From: Streptomyces sp. CA-210063
GTDB taxonomy: Bacteria; Actinomycetota; Actinomycetes; Streptomycetales; Streptomycetaceae
Direction of reading: 5' to 3'
Length of the DNA stretch: 64,000 nucleotides
Assembly: GCF_024612015.1 (NCBI RefSeq)
Contig: NZ_CP102512.1
Location: 434,001-498,000, forward strand
The translations under genes were made by a program, and so were the position numbers. The notes beneath the pieces were generated by a model. The model was given only the letters and a program-made list of their open reading frames with translations. It did not search any database and was not told where the DNA came from. Positions within the stretch are counted from its first letter, which is position 1; each line of letters begins with the position of its first letter. Below, piece by piece: positions 9,338-17,399 of this stretch.

Positions 9338-10525
9338 TCATCCCTGCTCCTTGGGCGTGTCCGATCGGATGAAGGACTGGATCGCGGTGGCCGCCGCTCC
9401 ACGTGCCCATTCCTCGAAGGGCAGCGGGTGCGTCCTGAGGTCGCATCGCGCGGCGGCGCCGAAGGCGGAGGCGGCGAAGGCGTCCCTGATCTGCTCGGCG
9501 AACAGGTCGTAGGCGGCGAGCCCTTCGCCGGAGATGATCACGCGCTCGGGCCCGAGCAGATTGACCACGGATCCGATGGCCCGTCCGATGGCCGCGCCGG
9601 CACGCGCGTAGACCTTCCGGGCTCCGGGATCGCCGCGGTGCGCGAGTTCCAGGGCCTCGGCCGCGTCCGCCACGGCGACGCCGGTCTCCGCCCGTACGTC
9701 GCGCACGATCGCCGACTCGGAGGCGATGGCCTCCACACAGCCCCGGTTGCCGCAGTGACAGCGCGGGCCCTCCGGGTCGAGGGAGAGATGCCCGATCTCA
9801 CCGGCCACACCATGCGCGCCGGAGACGACCCGGCCGCCCACGACGAGACCACATCCGATGCCGGCGCCCACCGTCACCAGGGCGAAGTCGGACAGGCCCA
9901 CGCCCGCGCCGAACCACTGCTCGGCGACGGTGAGCGCGCGGACGTCGTTGTCGACGGTGACCGGCAGGCCGACGGTCATGGCGGCGAGGTCCGCGAGCGG
10001 GACGTCCCGCCATTCGAGGAACGGGGAGTACCGCACCATGCCCTCGGCGCGGTCCACATCACCGGAGACGGCGATCCCCACGCCCTTGACCGCCACCCCG
10101 AACCCTTCGGCCTCGGTGAGCAGTTCGAGGACCAGGCCGCTCAGGGTGGCGAGTACGCCCGCTGGCCGTCGGTCGGCCAGCGGGGTGTGCCGGGCGAGCC
10201 TGATCCGGCAGCGAAGATCGGTCAGTACGGCGATGATCTCGTCGCCGGTCACCTTGACCCCGAGGAACAGCGCGCGACCGCCGTCGACCCGCACGGGGTT
10301 GGCGGGGCGGCCGAGCCCCGGCCGGGGCTTGCCGTCGACGTCTTCCACCAGGTATCCCGTCTCGATCAGTGGCCGGACGGCCTTGGTCACCGCAGCGGGA
10401 GACAGCGCGGCCCGCCGTGCGATCTCCGCCCGGGCGAGCGGGCCGTGGGAGAGCACGATGGTGAAGATCTGGGCGGCGGCCGGCGTATGGGCCGGGAACG
10501 CCTCCGAGAACGGGGTCGAGGGCAT
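9338..10525 (-). CDS. ROK-family transcriptional repressor
   Basis: A 395-residue ROK protein. An N-terminal winged helix (ARAEIARRAALSPAAVTKAV) precedes the sugar-kinase-like domain with the zinc motif CHCGNRGC and the phosphate-binding segment VTVGAGIGCG. ROK repressors sense a sugar or sugar phosphate and control glycoside-hydrolase and transporter genes. It lies directly upstream of GH27 (97 bases) on the same strand, so it is the likely regulator of that operon. An A/T-rich 8-base inverted repeat 20 bases before its ATG is a candidate autoregulatory operator. Confidence 0.9.
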   Translation of the reverse strand: MPSTPFSEAFPAHTPAAAQIFTIVLSHGPLARAEIARRAALSPAAVTKAVRPLIETGYLVEDVDGKPRPGLGRPANPVRVDGGRALFLGVKVTGDEIIAVLTDLRCRIRLARHTPLADRRPAGVLATLSGLVLELLTEAEGFGVAVKGVGIAVSGDVDRAEGMVRYSPFLEWRDVPLADLAAMTVGLPVTVDNDVRALTVAEQWFGAGVGLSDFALVTVGAGIGCGLVVGGRVVSGAHGVAGEIGHLSLDPEGPRCHCGNRGCVEAIASESAIVRDVRAETGVAVADAAEALELAHRGDPGARKVYARAGAAIGRAIGSVVNLLGPERVIISGEGLAAYDLFAEQIRDAFAASAFGAAARCDLRTHPLPFEEWARGAAATAIQSFIRSDTPKEQG

Positions 10526-10544
10526 GGCCGGGAACGTACGGGCA

Positions 10545-10571
10545 CTTCTTTTCCGCTGTCAATAAAAGAAG
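10545..10571. promoter_or_regulatory. Candidate ROK operator: CTTCTTTT-N11-AAAAGAAG
   Basis: Perfect 8-base arms, unusually A/T-rich for this DNA, lie 20-46 bases upstream of the ROK start codon. ROK repressors of the NagC/Mlc/XylR type bind inverted repeats with A/T-rich outer arms of this kind, so autoregulation is plausible. I found no second copy before GH27 at 9241-9337. Confidence 0.5.
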
Positions 10572-10650
10572 CACGATTCCTGTGAAGTTGCTGTTCCCCC
10601 ACGGCGGCGCGCCCCCATGCCCTGGCCTGGCAGGAATCACGAACGGGCTC

Positions 10651-11592
10651 TCACAGCCCGAACAGCTCTGCCCCGTTGTCGTGGCACACCGCCCGCAGCC
10701 ACTGTTCTCCAAGACCCAGCCGCTCCAGGGCGTGAAGCTGGTGCACGTAGGGATAGGGGATGTTGGGGAAGTCGGTGCCGAGCAGGACGCGGTCGCCGAG
10801 GTCGGCCAGCCGGGGCAGGGCCCGGCCGGGGAACGGCATGAACGCCTCGGTGAAGTCGGTGAACGCCATCGTCGTGTCCAGCCACACCTCCCCGTACCGC
10901 TCGGCGATTTCGAGGAACTCCTCGTACTCGGGCATCCCCATGTGCGCGACGACCAGCCGCAACCGGGGATGTCGCGCCAGCACCCGCGCGATCGGCTCGG
11001 GACCGGTGTGCTTGCCGGGCGCGGGCCCGGAACCGCAGTGGATCACCACGGGGATCCCGGCCTCGGCCAGCACCCCCCACGCACTCTGGAGGAGTTCGTC
11101 GGCCGGGTCGTACGCCCCCACCTGCACATGCGCCTTGAAGACGCGAGCGCCCGCCTCGACGGCCTCCCGGACGTATGCCTCGACGCCCGGCTCGGGGTAG
11201 AGGGTGGCGGTGTGCAGACAGTCGGGCGTGCGGCGGGCGAAGTCGGCCGCCCAGCCGTTCAGCCACCGGGCCATGCCCGGTTTGTGCGGGTAGAGCATCG
11301 CGGTGAAGGCCCGTACGCCGAACTCCCGGAGCAGAGCCGTCCGTTCCGCCTCCTCCTGCCGGTAGGTGATCGGCCACTCCATCCCACCGGTCAGCGGACC
11401 GAGCGCGTCGAAGTAGTCCCAGACCTTCCGCAGGACACGCTCGGGCATGAAGTGCGTATGCACGTCGACCAGCCCGGGAAGATCGAGCCCACCCCAGAAA
11501 CGGCGTACTTCCTCGGCCTCCTCCCCCACGGACACGTCACTGGATTCGACGGAACCGGCAGGATCTTCAGGTGCGATGGAGTGATCGTCCAT
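10651..11592 (-). CDS. Amidohydrolase-family metal-dependent hydrolase (PF04909 type)
   Basis: A 313-residue TIM-barrel protein. LVDVHTHFMPE gives the metal-binding HxH near the N-terminus; later come FKAHVQVGAYDP, VVIHCGSGPAPGKH, VVAHMGMPEY and LLGTDFPN, the usual barrel order ending in the catalytic Asp. Members hydrolyse or decarboxylate aromatic or lactone carboxylates; the substrate is unknown here. The ATG at 11592 is preferred over a GTG at 11601; neither has a good ribosome site. It reads toward the ROK gene, 125 bases away, but has no obvious link to glycan use. Confidence 0.83.
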   Translation of the reverse strand: MDDHSIAPEDPAGSVESSDVSVGEEAEEVRRFWGGLDLPGLVDVHTHFMPERVLRKVWDYFDALGPLTGGMEWPITYRQEEAERTALLREFGVRAFTAMLYPHKPGMARWLNGWAADFARRTPDCLHTATLYPEPGVEAYVREAVEAGARVFKAHVQVGAYDPADELLQSAWGVLAEAGIPVVIHCGSGPAPGKHTGPEPIARVLARHPRLRLVVAHMGMPEYEEFLEIAERYGEVWLDTTMAFTDFTEAFMPFPGRALPRLADLGDRVLLGTDFPNIPYPYVHQLHALERLGLGEQWLRAVCHDNGAELFGL

Positions 11593-11751
11593 GTCGCCCA
11601 CGATCAGCCCGGGTGAGCCGGTGGGTCCACTCCCTTGCGCAAGGGATCCGTGAGGGATCCGTCACCCGACGGTCCCGGCTGCGTGGCTGGTGGACGTGGA
11701 CGGGTACGTCGACGGCGGCGAGCCCGGTGTCGGGCGGTGCTCCCCCAGGCG

Positions 11752-12120
11752 CTACCACCAGCGATGGCGGTCACTGGCGATCCGCCGGTCGCCGAGCGGC
11801 TGGACCGCTCGGGCGTTGCCCTTGGGGAACACTTCCCGGTAGTGGGCGAGCGCTTCATGTGCTGTTCCCTCGGGAACGCCACTCCGCCGACGGTGTGCTC
11901 GGACGGCGTGTGCCAGTGCACGTCGACCAGTCGGTAGACGTCGGTGCCCACGCTCAGCAGACACTCCTCCCCGAGCGGCGGCTCGGCCTTCACCGTGCCC
12001 TCGTCGTCCCGGTCGCAGTCGGGCCGGGCGCCATCAGGCCTGGCTCTGGTGGAATCGCAGCGGAGGAAGCGCGGAGGAGTCGGTGTCCTGCGGGCGGATG
12101 TCGACCGGGCTCTGCGACAG
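11752..12120 (-). pseudogene. Remnant of an alpha-carbonic anhydrase
   Basis: Three pieces of an alpha-type carbonic anhydrase appear in order on the minus strand but in three different frames. 12120-12034 reads LSQSPVDIRPQ and ends at a stop after FHQSQA. About 12018-11856 reads VHWHTPSEHTV and PREQHM, the zinc-ligand region. 11864-11752 reads YREVFPKGNARAVQPLGDR, the family C-terminus. Roughly 100 residues between the zinc site and the C-terminus are missing, and no start or signal peptide is left. The motifs are diagnostic of the family, and the gene cannot make a working enzyme. Confidence 0.85.
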
Positions 12121-12373
12121 GAGGCGGCTGCCGGCGCGGGTGCGGTCTGGGACATGGGGAACACCTTGGGCTGCTCGGAGGGCCGACGGGAGTCACCGCG
12201 TATCTCCCCCACCGCCACACCGGAACTCGCACGATCACCTGGACTGCTGAACAGGCGGCACGGCCTTGACGCCATGGCAGTGGCCCACCGTGAGACGCAT
12301 CAGGACCATGCGCCCACACGACACCCGGGAAGAGGTTGCGCTCTCCAAGAGACGGCCGCTGCGAGAGGGCGGG
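12121..12373. other. Intergenic stretch upstream of the carbonic-anhydrase remnant
   Basis: No convincing gene, hairpin or operator was found. The minus strand may keep degraded sequence of the lost N-terminus of the carbonic anhydrase, but I could not recognise it. Confidence 0.4.
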
Positions 12374-12547
12374 TCACCGCACGGGACGCCGCCTGACGCG
12401 CCGGGCCCCGCGTGCCGCGAAGAAGGCCACATCGGCCACGAAGAGGACGATGCCGATGGCCAGCAGATATCCCAGTCCGTCCGCCGCCACGCCGATGATT
12501 CCCAGCACCATGGCCACCAGGACGAGCAGCAGGAAGAGCGCCGTCAC
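12374..12547 (-). CDS. Small hydrophobic membrane protein (57 aa)
   Basis: The GTG at 12547 is preceded by AGGAGG at 7 bases, which decides the start. The product has two membrane segments (about residues 2-22 and 27-46) and a strongly basic tail, RGARRVRRRPVR, so the C-terminus should be cytoplasmic. Similar short hydrophobic proteins are common in Streptomyces; no function is known. It lies downstream of the PRC-barrel gene on the same strand (58-base gap) and may be co-transcribed. Confidence 0.7.
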   Translation of the reverse strand: MTALFLLLVLVAMVLGIIGVAADGLGYLLAIGIVLFVADVAFFAARGARRVRRRPVR

Positions 12548-12605
12548 CCCCGCACCTCCTTGCCCTGACCGTCTTGGTGCCACGTGCTGTGGCGCGTGGG
12601 GGCGG

Positions 12606-12962
12606 TCAGCGGCGGGCGAGCTGGCGTTCGCCGCCCGCGCCCGGCCGGTACGTCATGCCGTAGTGCCGGAAGATCTCTTCCTCCTGCTCGGCGGGCAGCA
12701 CGTCGTCCGTTCCGATCGAGGGAGCTTTCCGCACCTGTCCCTTGTCGTAGGAGACCTTGACGTAGTCCGGTCCGAGGACCGCCTCGTCGAGAGGGACGAA
12801 GACCAGCCTCTGGCGGGTGGGCAGCCCGGTCCGGACGGTGGCCACGGTCGGTTCGTCCGTCGCCGTGTCCACGTAGATCGCCTCGAGCATGCCGATCTTG
12901 CGCTGCTTCGGATCGACCACGTCGTGGTTGCGCCACTCACGGATGTCGGCGGGATGGATCAT
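12606..12962 (-). CDS. PRC-barrel domain protein (118 aa)
   Basis: The ATG at 12962 has a GGGAGCAGGA site just upstream. Residues about 5-75 fit a PRC barrel: IREWRNHDVVD, then IGMLEAIYVDTATDEP, then FVPLDEAVLGPDYVKVSYDK. The remainder is an acidic helix (AEQEEEIFRHYGM) and a basic end. PRC barrels mediate protein or RNA contacts and are widespread as stand-alone stress-associated proteins in actinobacteria. The precise role is unknown. Confidence 0.8.
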   Translation of the reverse strand: MIHPADIREWRNHDVVDPKQRKIGMLEAIYVDTATDEPTVATVRTGLPTRQRLVFVPLDEAVLGPDYVKVSYDKGQVRKAPSIGTDDVLPAEQEEEIFRHYGMTYRPGAGGERQLARR

Positions 12963-13356
12963 GTCCTGCTCCCTGTGTACATCGGCCCTGTCCGGGTCGG
13001 TCCCTGTCTGTTCGGATCCCCCCGTCAGCCTGGATCCAGTCCGCGGGCTCGCACATGAGAGCGCACCGGCCCGCTTGTCATCGTATGACCGAAATACCCT
13101 TCCGGCATGGGGGAGGAATGCAGGTGAGCCCGGTCTACCGCGCGGCGGCTCGGGGTCTGGCATCGTCATCGCCTCTTGCGGGCCACGCCGTCGACGTCGT
13201 CGACCTCGGCGGTGTGCCCGCCAAGGTCGATGTCGTCCCACGTGACCTGGGACATACGTGTCGGCGCCCGATTGCGGATAGTTTGATGCGCTTGCTTGTA
13301 CCGCGCACAGCGTTGTGTCATCGGGTGCACCGTTCTGTCGATCGTCCAGGAGACCC
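12963..13356. other. Divergent intergenic region between PRC-barrel and VanW genes
   Basis: About 390 bases that should hold two divergent promoters. I see no strong hairpin or operator. A minus-strand frame of about 29 codons starting at 13255 (MSQVTWDDIDLGG) has no ribosome site and is not called a gene. Confidence 0.4.
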
Positions 13357-15075
13357 ATGCGCCTCCGAATAACCTCCGCCACGCGGACAGGTTCTGTTCC
13401 GCCCCTCGCCCTCGCCGGTGGTGCCCTGACCGTCGGCCTCGGCGGTCTGTATGTCGCCGGGCTGCTGCTGACCGGCGGGGAGGTCGAAGCCGGTACGACC
13501 GTGCGGGGTGTGGACATCGGGGGTCTGAGCCGTGCGGAGGCCACCTCGAAGCTGGAGAAACCCCTGGCGGAGGCCGGCTCACGGGAACTGACCGTGAAGG
13601 TCGGCGACCGCACGGGCACGGTCGTCCCGCGCCAGGCCGGACTCGCCTTCGACGCTCGGCGGACCGTTGACCGGGCGGCGCGCACCGGAGCCGATCCGTT
13701 CAGTGTGATCGGAGCGTTCTTCCGCTCCGGCGGTGACATCGAGCCGGTCGTACGCGTCGACGAGGACAAGGCGCGCGCAGCCCTCGGGAAGCTGGCGAAG
13801 ACACTCGACCAGACGGTCCGTGACGGCACGGTCACCTTCGCGGACGGTCAGGTCAGGGAAGTCGCCCCGCGCCGCGGGTACGCGCTGGACGTGGAGGCGG
13901 CGGTCGGCATCCTGCGTACCTCGTTCCTGAACGGCACACCGGACCGGGTCACGGCCCTGCCCGCCCGCGAGACCGGACCGAAGGTCACGGCGGCAGAGGT
14001 GCGGCGGGCGGTCCGGGAATTCGCGCGGCCGGCCGTCTCGGCGCCTGTCGTGCTCACGGCGGGCGGCAAACGGTTCACGATCGATCAGGCCGTTCTGAGC
14101 CGGTACCTGACGATGCGGCCGGACGACACGGGCCGGCTGACGCCGAAGCTCGACGGGAAGGGCCTACGCGCCGCGCCCACCGTGGCCCGCACGCTCGCAG
14201 AGGTCACCGGCCCGGCCGAGAACGCCAGGCTCCGGCTCGACGGCGACAAAGCCGTGGTGTCCGCGGACGGCAGACCCGGCGTGGAAGTCACCGACAAGGC
14301 GCTGAGCAAGGCCGTGCTGCCGCTGCTCACCAAGTCGGGCTCCGACCGCACCGGCGAGGTGGTGACCCGGCAGATCCAGCCGGAGGTGACCCGCGAGAAC
14401 GCCACACGGCTGGGGCTGACGGAGAAGATGTCCTCCTTCACCGTCAACTTCGAACCGGCCGCGTACCGCACGACGAACGTGGGCCGGGCCGCGGACCTCA
14501 TCAACGGCTCCGTCGTCATGCCGGGCGAGACATGGAGCTTCAACCGGACCGTCGGCGAGCGCACCGAGGCCAACGGCTTCGTCGAGGGCATCATCATCCT
14601 CGACGACCAGTTCACCAAGGCGTCCGGAGGCGGTGTCTCCGCCGTGGCCACGACCGTGTTCAACGCGATGTTCTTCGCCGGGGTCAAGCCCGTGGAGTAC
14701 GGCGCCCACTCCTTCTACATCGAACGCTACCCGGAGGGCCGCGAGGCCACCGTCGCCTGGGGCAGCCTCGATCTGAGGTTCACCAACGACTCCGGCAACG
14801 CCCTGTACATCCAGGCCGAGTCGACCGACACCTCCGTGACCATCACTTTCCTCGGCACCAAGAAGTACGACGAGGTCAGGTCGGTCAAGGGACCTCGCAC
14901 CCAGGTGAAGCAGCCGGCGAAGAAGGTGAGCAAGGAGAAGGAGTGCGTGCCGCAGACTCCGCTCGAGGGCTTCGACGTCACCGTGGAGCGGGTCTTCTAC
15001 GACAACGGCGAGGAAGTGAAGCGGGAACCGTTCCGCACCCACTACACCCCGCGTGACGAGATCACCTGCGAGTGA
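13357..15075 (+). CDS. VanW-family membrane-anchored protein with peptidoglycan-binding-type repeats
   Basis: A 572-residue protein. One membrane segment near residues 14-38 (LALAGGALTVGLGGLYVAGL) anchors a long extracytoplasmic part. Residues about 45-150 and 200-330 are repeats of the putative peptidoglycan-binding type found with VanW (GVDIGGLSRAEA; VDIEAAVGIL-like). The VanW domain follows with NVGRAADLINGSVVMPGE, ETWSFNRTVGER and the GGGVSAVATTVFNA block. The ATG at 13357 follows CCAGGAGACC and is better than a start at 13315. VanW proteins are linked with cell-wall synthesis or vancomycin-resistance clusters, but the activity is undefined. The RNA-ligase gene starts 84 bases on. Confidence 0.85.
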   Translation: MRLRITSATRTGSVPPLALAGGALTVGLGGLYVAGLLLTGGEVEAGTTVRGVDIGGLSRAEATSKLEKPLAEAGSRELTVKVGDRTGTVVPRQAGLAFDARRTVDRAARTGADPFSVIGAFFRSGGDIEPVVRVDEDKARAALGKLAKTLDQTVRDGTVTFADGQVREVAPRRGYALDVEAAVGILRTSFLNGTPDRVTALPARETGPKVTAAEVRRAVREFARPAVSAPVVLTAGGKRFTIDQAVLSRYLTMRPDDTGRLTPKLDGKGLRAAPTVARTLAEVTGPAENARLRLDGDKAVVSADGRPGVEVTDKALSKAVLPLLTKSGSDRTGEVVTRQIQPEVTRENATRLGLTEKMSSFTVNFEPAAYRTTNVGRAADLINGSVVMPGETWSFNRTVGERTEANGFVEGIIILDDQFTKASGGGVSAVATTVFNAMFFAGVKPVEYGAHSFYIERYPEGREATVAWGSLDLRFTNDSGNALYIQAESTDTSVTITFLGTKKYDEVRSVKGPRTQVKQPAKKVSKEKECVPQTPLEGFDVTVERVFYDNGEEVKREPFRTHYTPRDEITCE

Positions 15076-15117
15076 CGAGTGACCGGCCGGGCGACAAAAT
15101 CGGTGGTCACCGGCCCT

Positions 15118-15154
15118 CCTCCCCCCTGACAATCAGGGACCGGCAAGGGGGAGG
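15118..15154 (+). promoter_or_regulatory. Possible ribosome-site-masking structure before the RNA ligase
   Basis: CCTCCCCC (15118-15125) is exactly complementary to GGGGGAGG (15147-15154), the ribosome site of the RNA-ligase gene. A smaller hairpin, CCCTG/CAGGG (15124-15138), competes with it. The leader could therefore switch between an open and a masked ribosome site. The pairing is read directly; the regulatory role is inference. Confidence 0.4.
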
Positions 15155-15159
15155 AACAC

Positions 15160-16368
15160 ATGAGCCAGGCCCACCTGACTCTTCAGGAGCTGCTGCCGCC
15201 GCAGGAGTTGGCGGCGGCGCTCGACGCGGGGCACGTCACGCGCAAGCCGCATCCGGAACTGCCGCTGTCCATCTACACGTACACGAGGACATGCCAGTAC
15301 GAGCGGGTGTGGAACCGGGTGACCACGCGCTGCCGCGGCCTCGTGGCCGACGACAGCACCGGTGAGATCGTCGCGCTTCCGCTGCCGAAGTTCTTCAACG
15401 TCGGTGAGCACGAGGCCGGTCAGCCCTATGCGCCGAGCCTCCCGGACGAGCCGTTCGAGGTGTACGACAAGGTCGACGGCAGCCTGGCCGTGGTCTTCCA
15501 CTACGCCGGCCGGTGGCGGGTCGCGTCCAAGGGTTCGTTCATCAGCACCCAGGCCACCTGGGCGCAGCGTCTGCTCGACGCGAAGGACACGTCCGGCCTC
15601 GTGCCCGGGGTGACCTACCTCGCCGAGATCCTGTACCCGGAGAACCGGATCGTCGTCGACTACGGCGACCGTCGTGATGTGGTGCTGCTGGCCGCGTTCG
15701 CCAACGACGGCACCGAAGTGCCCCTGGCGGAGGCCGCGGCCGGCTGGCGTGGCATCGGGTCGGTCGTCACGGTCTGGCCCGCGATGCCGCTCGCCGAGTT
15801 GCTGGCCATGGCCGAGGCCAACCGGCTGCCCGGTGGCGGGCCGGCCACGGGCACCGACGCGGAGGGGTTCGTGCTGCGCTTCGCCTCGGGTGTCCGGGCC
15901 AAGGCCAAGTTCGCCGAGTACGTCCGGCTGCACAAGGTGCTCACCGGCGTGACCGAGCGGGACATCTGGCGCGGTCACGGCATCCAGAGGTTCGCGGGCC
16001 TGCCGGCCAAGCAGGTGGCCCAGGCGCTGGGCTGCTCGGCCGAGGACATCGACGCGTCCGCCGGCCGGCCCCTCGACGCGCTGCTGGAGCAGGTGCCCGA
16101 CGAGTTCGACGCCTGGGTGCGCGGCGTCGTCGCGGGCATCGAGAAGCAGGTGGCCGACCGTGAGCGGGCGATCGACGAGGCGTTCCGGTCGCTCGCCCCT
16201 CTCGCCGGTGACCGGGGAGCCTTCGCCCGCGCGGTGAAGGAGCTGCCCGACGCGGCCGTGCGCCCCGCCATGTTCCTGCGCCTGGACGGGCGCCCGACCG
16301 AACTCGTGACGTACCGTTCCGCCCGGCCGGAGGCGTCCGACCCGTTCAAGACCGACGAGGAGAACTGA
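15160..16368 (+). CDS. RNA ligase of the T4 Rnl1 type
   Basis: A 402-residue covalent nucleotidyltransferase. Motif I is KVDGS with the adenylated Lys104; the form KxDGSL fits the Rnl1 branch. Others are SKGSFIS after motif I, a motif III-like TYLAEIL with Glu156, motif IV EGFVLRF (235-241), and motif V RAKAKFAEYV with Lys248 and Lys250. The C-terminal ~130 residues are a helical extension, as in Rnl1. The enzyme would seal 3'-OH/5'-phosphate RNA ends. Only 2 bases separate it from the Pnkp-like gene, whose product makes exactly those ends. The natural RNA substrate is unknown; broken tRNA is the precedent. Confidence 0.87.
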   Translation: MSQAHLTLQELLPPQELAAALDAGHVTRKPHPELPLSIYTYTRTCQYERVWNRVTTRCRGLVADDSTGEIVALPLPKFFNVGEHEAGQPYAPSLPDEPFEVYDKVDGSLAVVFHYAGRWRVASKGSFISTQATWAQRLLDAKDTSGLVPGVTYLAEILYPENRIVVDYGDRRDVVLLAAFANDGTEVPLAEAAAGWRGIGSVVTVWPAMPLAELLAMAEANRLPGGGPATGTDAEGFVLRFASGVRAKAKFAEYVRLHKVLTGVTERDIWRGHGIQRFAGLPAKQVAQALGCSAEDIDASAGRPLDALLEQVPDEFDAWVRGVVAGIEKQVADRERAIDEAFRSLAPLAGDRGAFARAVKELPDAAVRPAMFLRLDGRPTELVTYRSARPEASDPFKTDEEN

Positions 16369-16370
16369 CC

Positions 16371-17282
16371 GTGCCCGAGGTACACGTCATGACGGGGCTT
16401 CCGGCCTCGGGGAAGACGACCGCCGCGCGCAAGCTACAGGCGGAGTCCGAGGGCCGGATGCGTCGCGTCAACCTCGACGATCTGCGGACGATGCTCGACA
16501 TCCCGGCACCCGAGCGCCGGTCGTACGCGCATGAGCAGACCGTGCTGGCGATCCAGGACGCGGCGGTGCGGGCGGCCGTCGACGGCGGTTTCGACGTCGT
16601 GGTGGACAACACGCACATGACGCCGCACATACCGAAGCGGCTGAAGGCGGCGGTGGCGGGGCAGGCCACCTTCGTCGTGCACGACTTCACCGACGTACCG
16701 GTGGAGGAGTGTGTACGGCGCGACGCCGAGCGGGAGAGGCCGGTCGGCGAGGAGATCATCCGGCTCCTCGCCGACAAGCACACGAAGTCCCGCAGCGGCG
16801 GCTGGCGGCTCACCGCGGAGTGGCTGAACGACGAGCCCTCCGTCGAGCCGTACACCGCCGACCCGGCGCTGCCCTCCGCGGTCATGTGCGACATCGACGG
16901 CACGCTCGCCCTGAGGGGCGACCGGGGCGCGTACGACTTCACGCGCTGCGAGGAGGATCTGCTCAACGTGTCGGTGCGCGGGGCCCTGCGCTCCTTCCGG
17001 AGCGCCGACGGCGATGTCATCGTCCTGCTGTCCGGCCGCGGTGAGGAGCACCGCGACCGGACGGAGTCGTGGCTGCGTGCGCACGACGTCCCGTACGACG
17101 AGCTGTGGATGCGCGCAGCCGGTGACGGGCGCCGCGACGACGTGGTGAAGGCCGAGCTCTTCGACCGGCATGTGCGCCACCGCTTCGCCGTACGGGTCTC
17201 CCTCGACGACCGCGACCGCGTCGTCGCCGTGTGGCGCCGTATGGGCCTGCCGACCTGGCAGGTCAACTACGGCGCCTTCTAG
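16371..17282 (+). CDS. T4 Pnkp-like polynucleotide 5'-kinase/3'-phosphatase
   Basis: A 303-residue bifunctional end-healing enzyme with the same layout as T4 Pnkp. The N-terminal kinase domain has the P-loop GLPASGKTT (Lys15) and the VNLDDLR segment that holds the general base. A linker of about 25 residues precedes a HAD-type phosphatase with CDIDGTLA (Asp174, Asp176) and LLSGRGEEHRDRTE. It would phosphorylate 5'-OH ends and remove 3' or cyclic phosphates left by RNases or toxins. The GTG start directly follows the ligase stop, so the two are one operon that covers end healing and sealing. The last codons are followed by a hairpin. Confidence 0.87.
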   Translation: MPEVHVMTGLPASGKTTAARKLQAESEGRMRRVNLDDLRTMLDIPAPERRSYAHEQTVLAIQDAAVRAAVDGGFDVVVDNTHMTPHIPKRLKAAVAGQATFVVHDFTDVPVEECVRRDAERERPVGEEIIRLLADKHTKSRSGGWRLTAEWLNDEPSVEPYTADPALPSAVMCDIDGTLALRGDRGAYDFTRCEEDLLNVSVRGALRSFRSADGDVIVLLSGRGEEHRDRTESWLRAHDVPYDELWMRAAGDGRRDDVVKAELFDRHVRHRFAVRVSLDDRDRVVAVWRRMGLPTWQVNYGAF

Positions 17283-17332
17283 CCGTCGGGCCTGCGGGCG
17301 CCCGCTGGTAAAATGGGGGCACGCTTCGACCC

Positions 17333-17368
17333 CGCCGGGGCCCGTACCAAGGGGTACGGGCCCCGGCG
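17333..17368. terminator. Perfect 16-bp hairpin between the RNA-repair pair and the DEAD-box gene
   Basis: CGCCGGGGCCCGTACC pairs with its exact complement around the 4-base loop AAGG. No U-tract follows, as is usual in this genus. It may end the ligase/kinase transcript. A -10-like TAAAAT lies at 17309-17314, so the hairpin could also sit near the 5' end of the helicase mRNA and act there. Confidence 0.7.
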
Positions 17369-17399
17369 CGTTCCGGGCGTCAGACCAGGAAGGTTCCCC

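Noticed and set aside
11604..12275. A 223-codon open frame on the minus strand
   Set aside because: It contains one true piece of the carbonic anhydrase but otherwise reads out of frame; treated as part of a pseudogene.
13166..13255. Short minus-strand frame MSQVTWDDIDLGG before the VanW gene
   Set aside because: About 29 codons, no ribosome site and no homology that I know.
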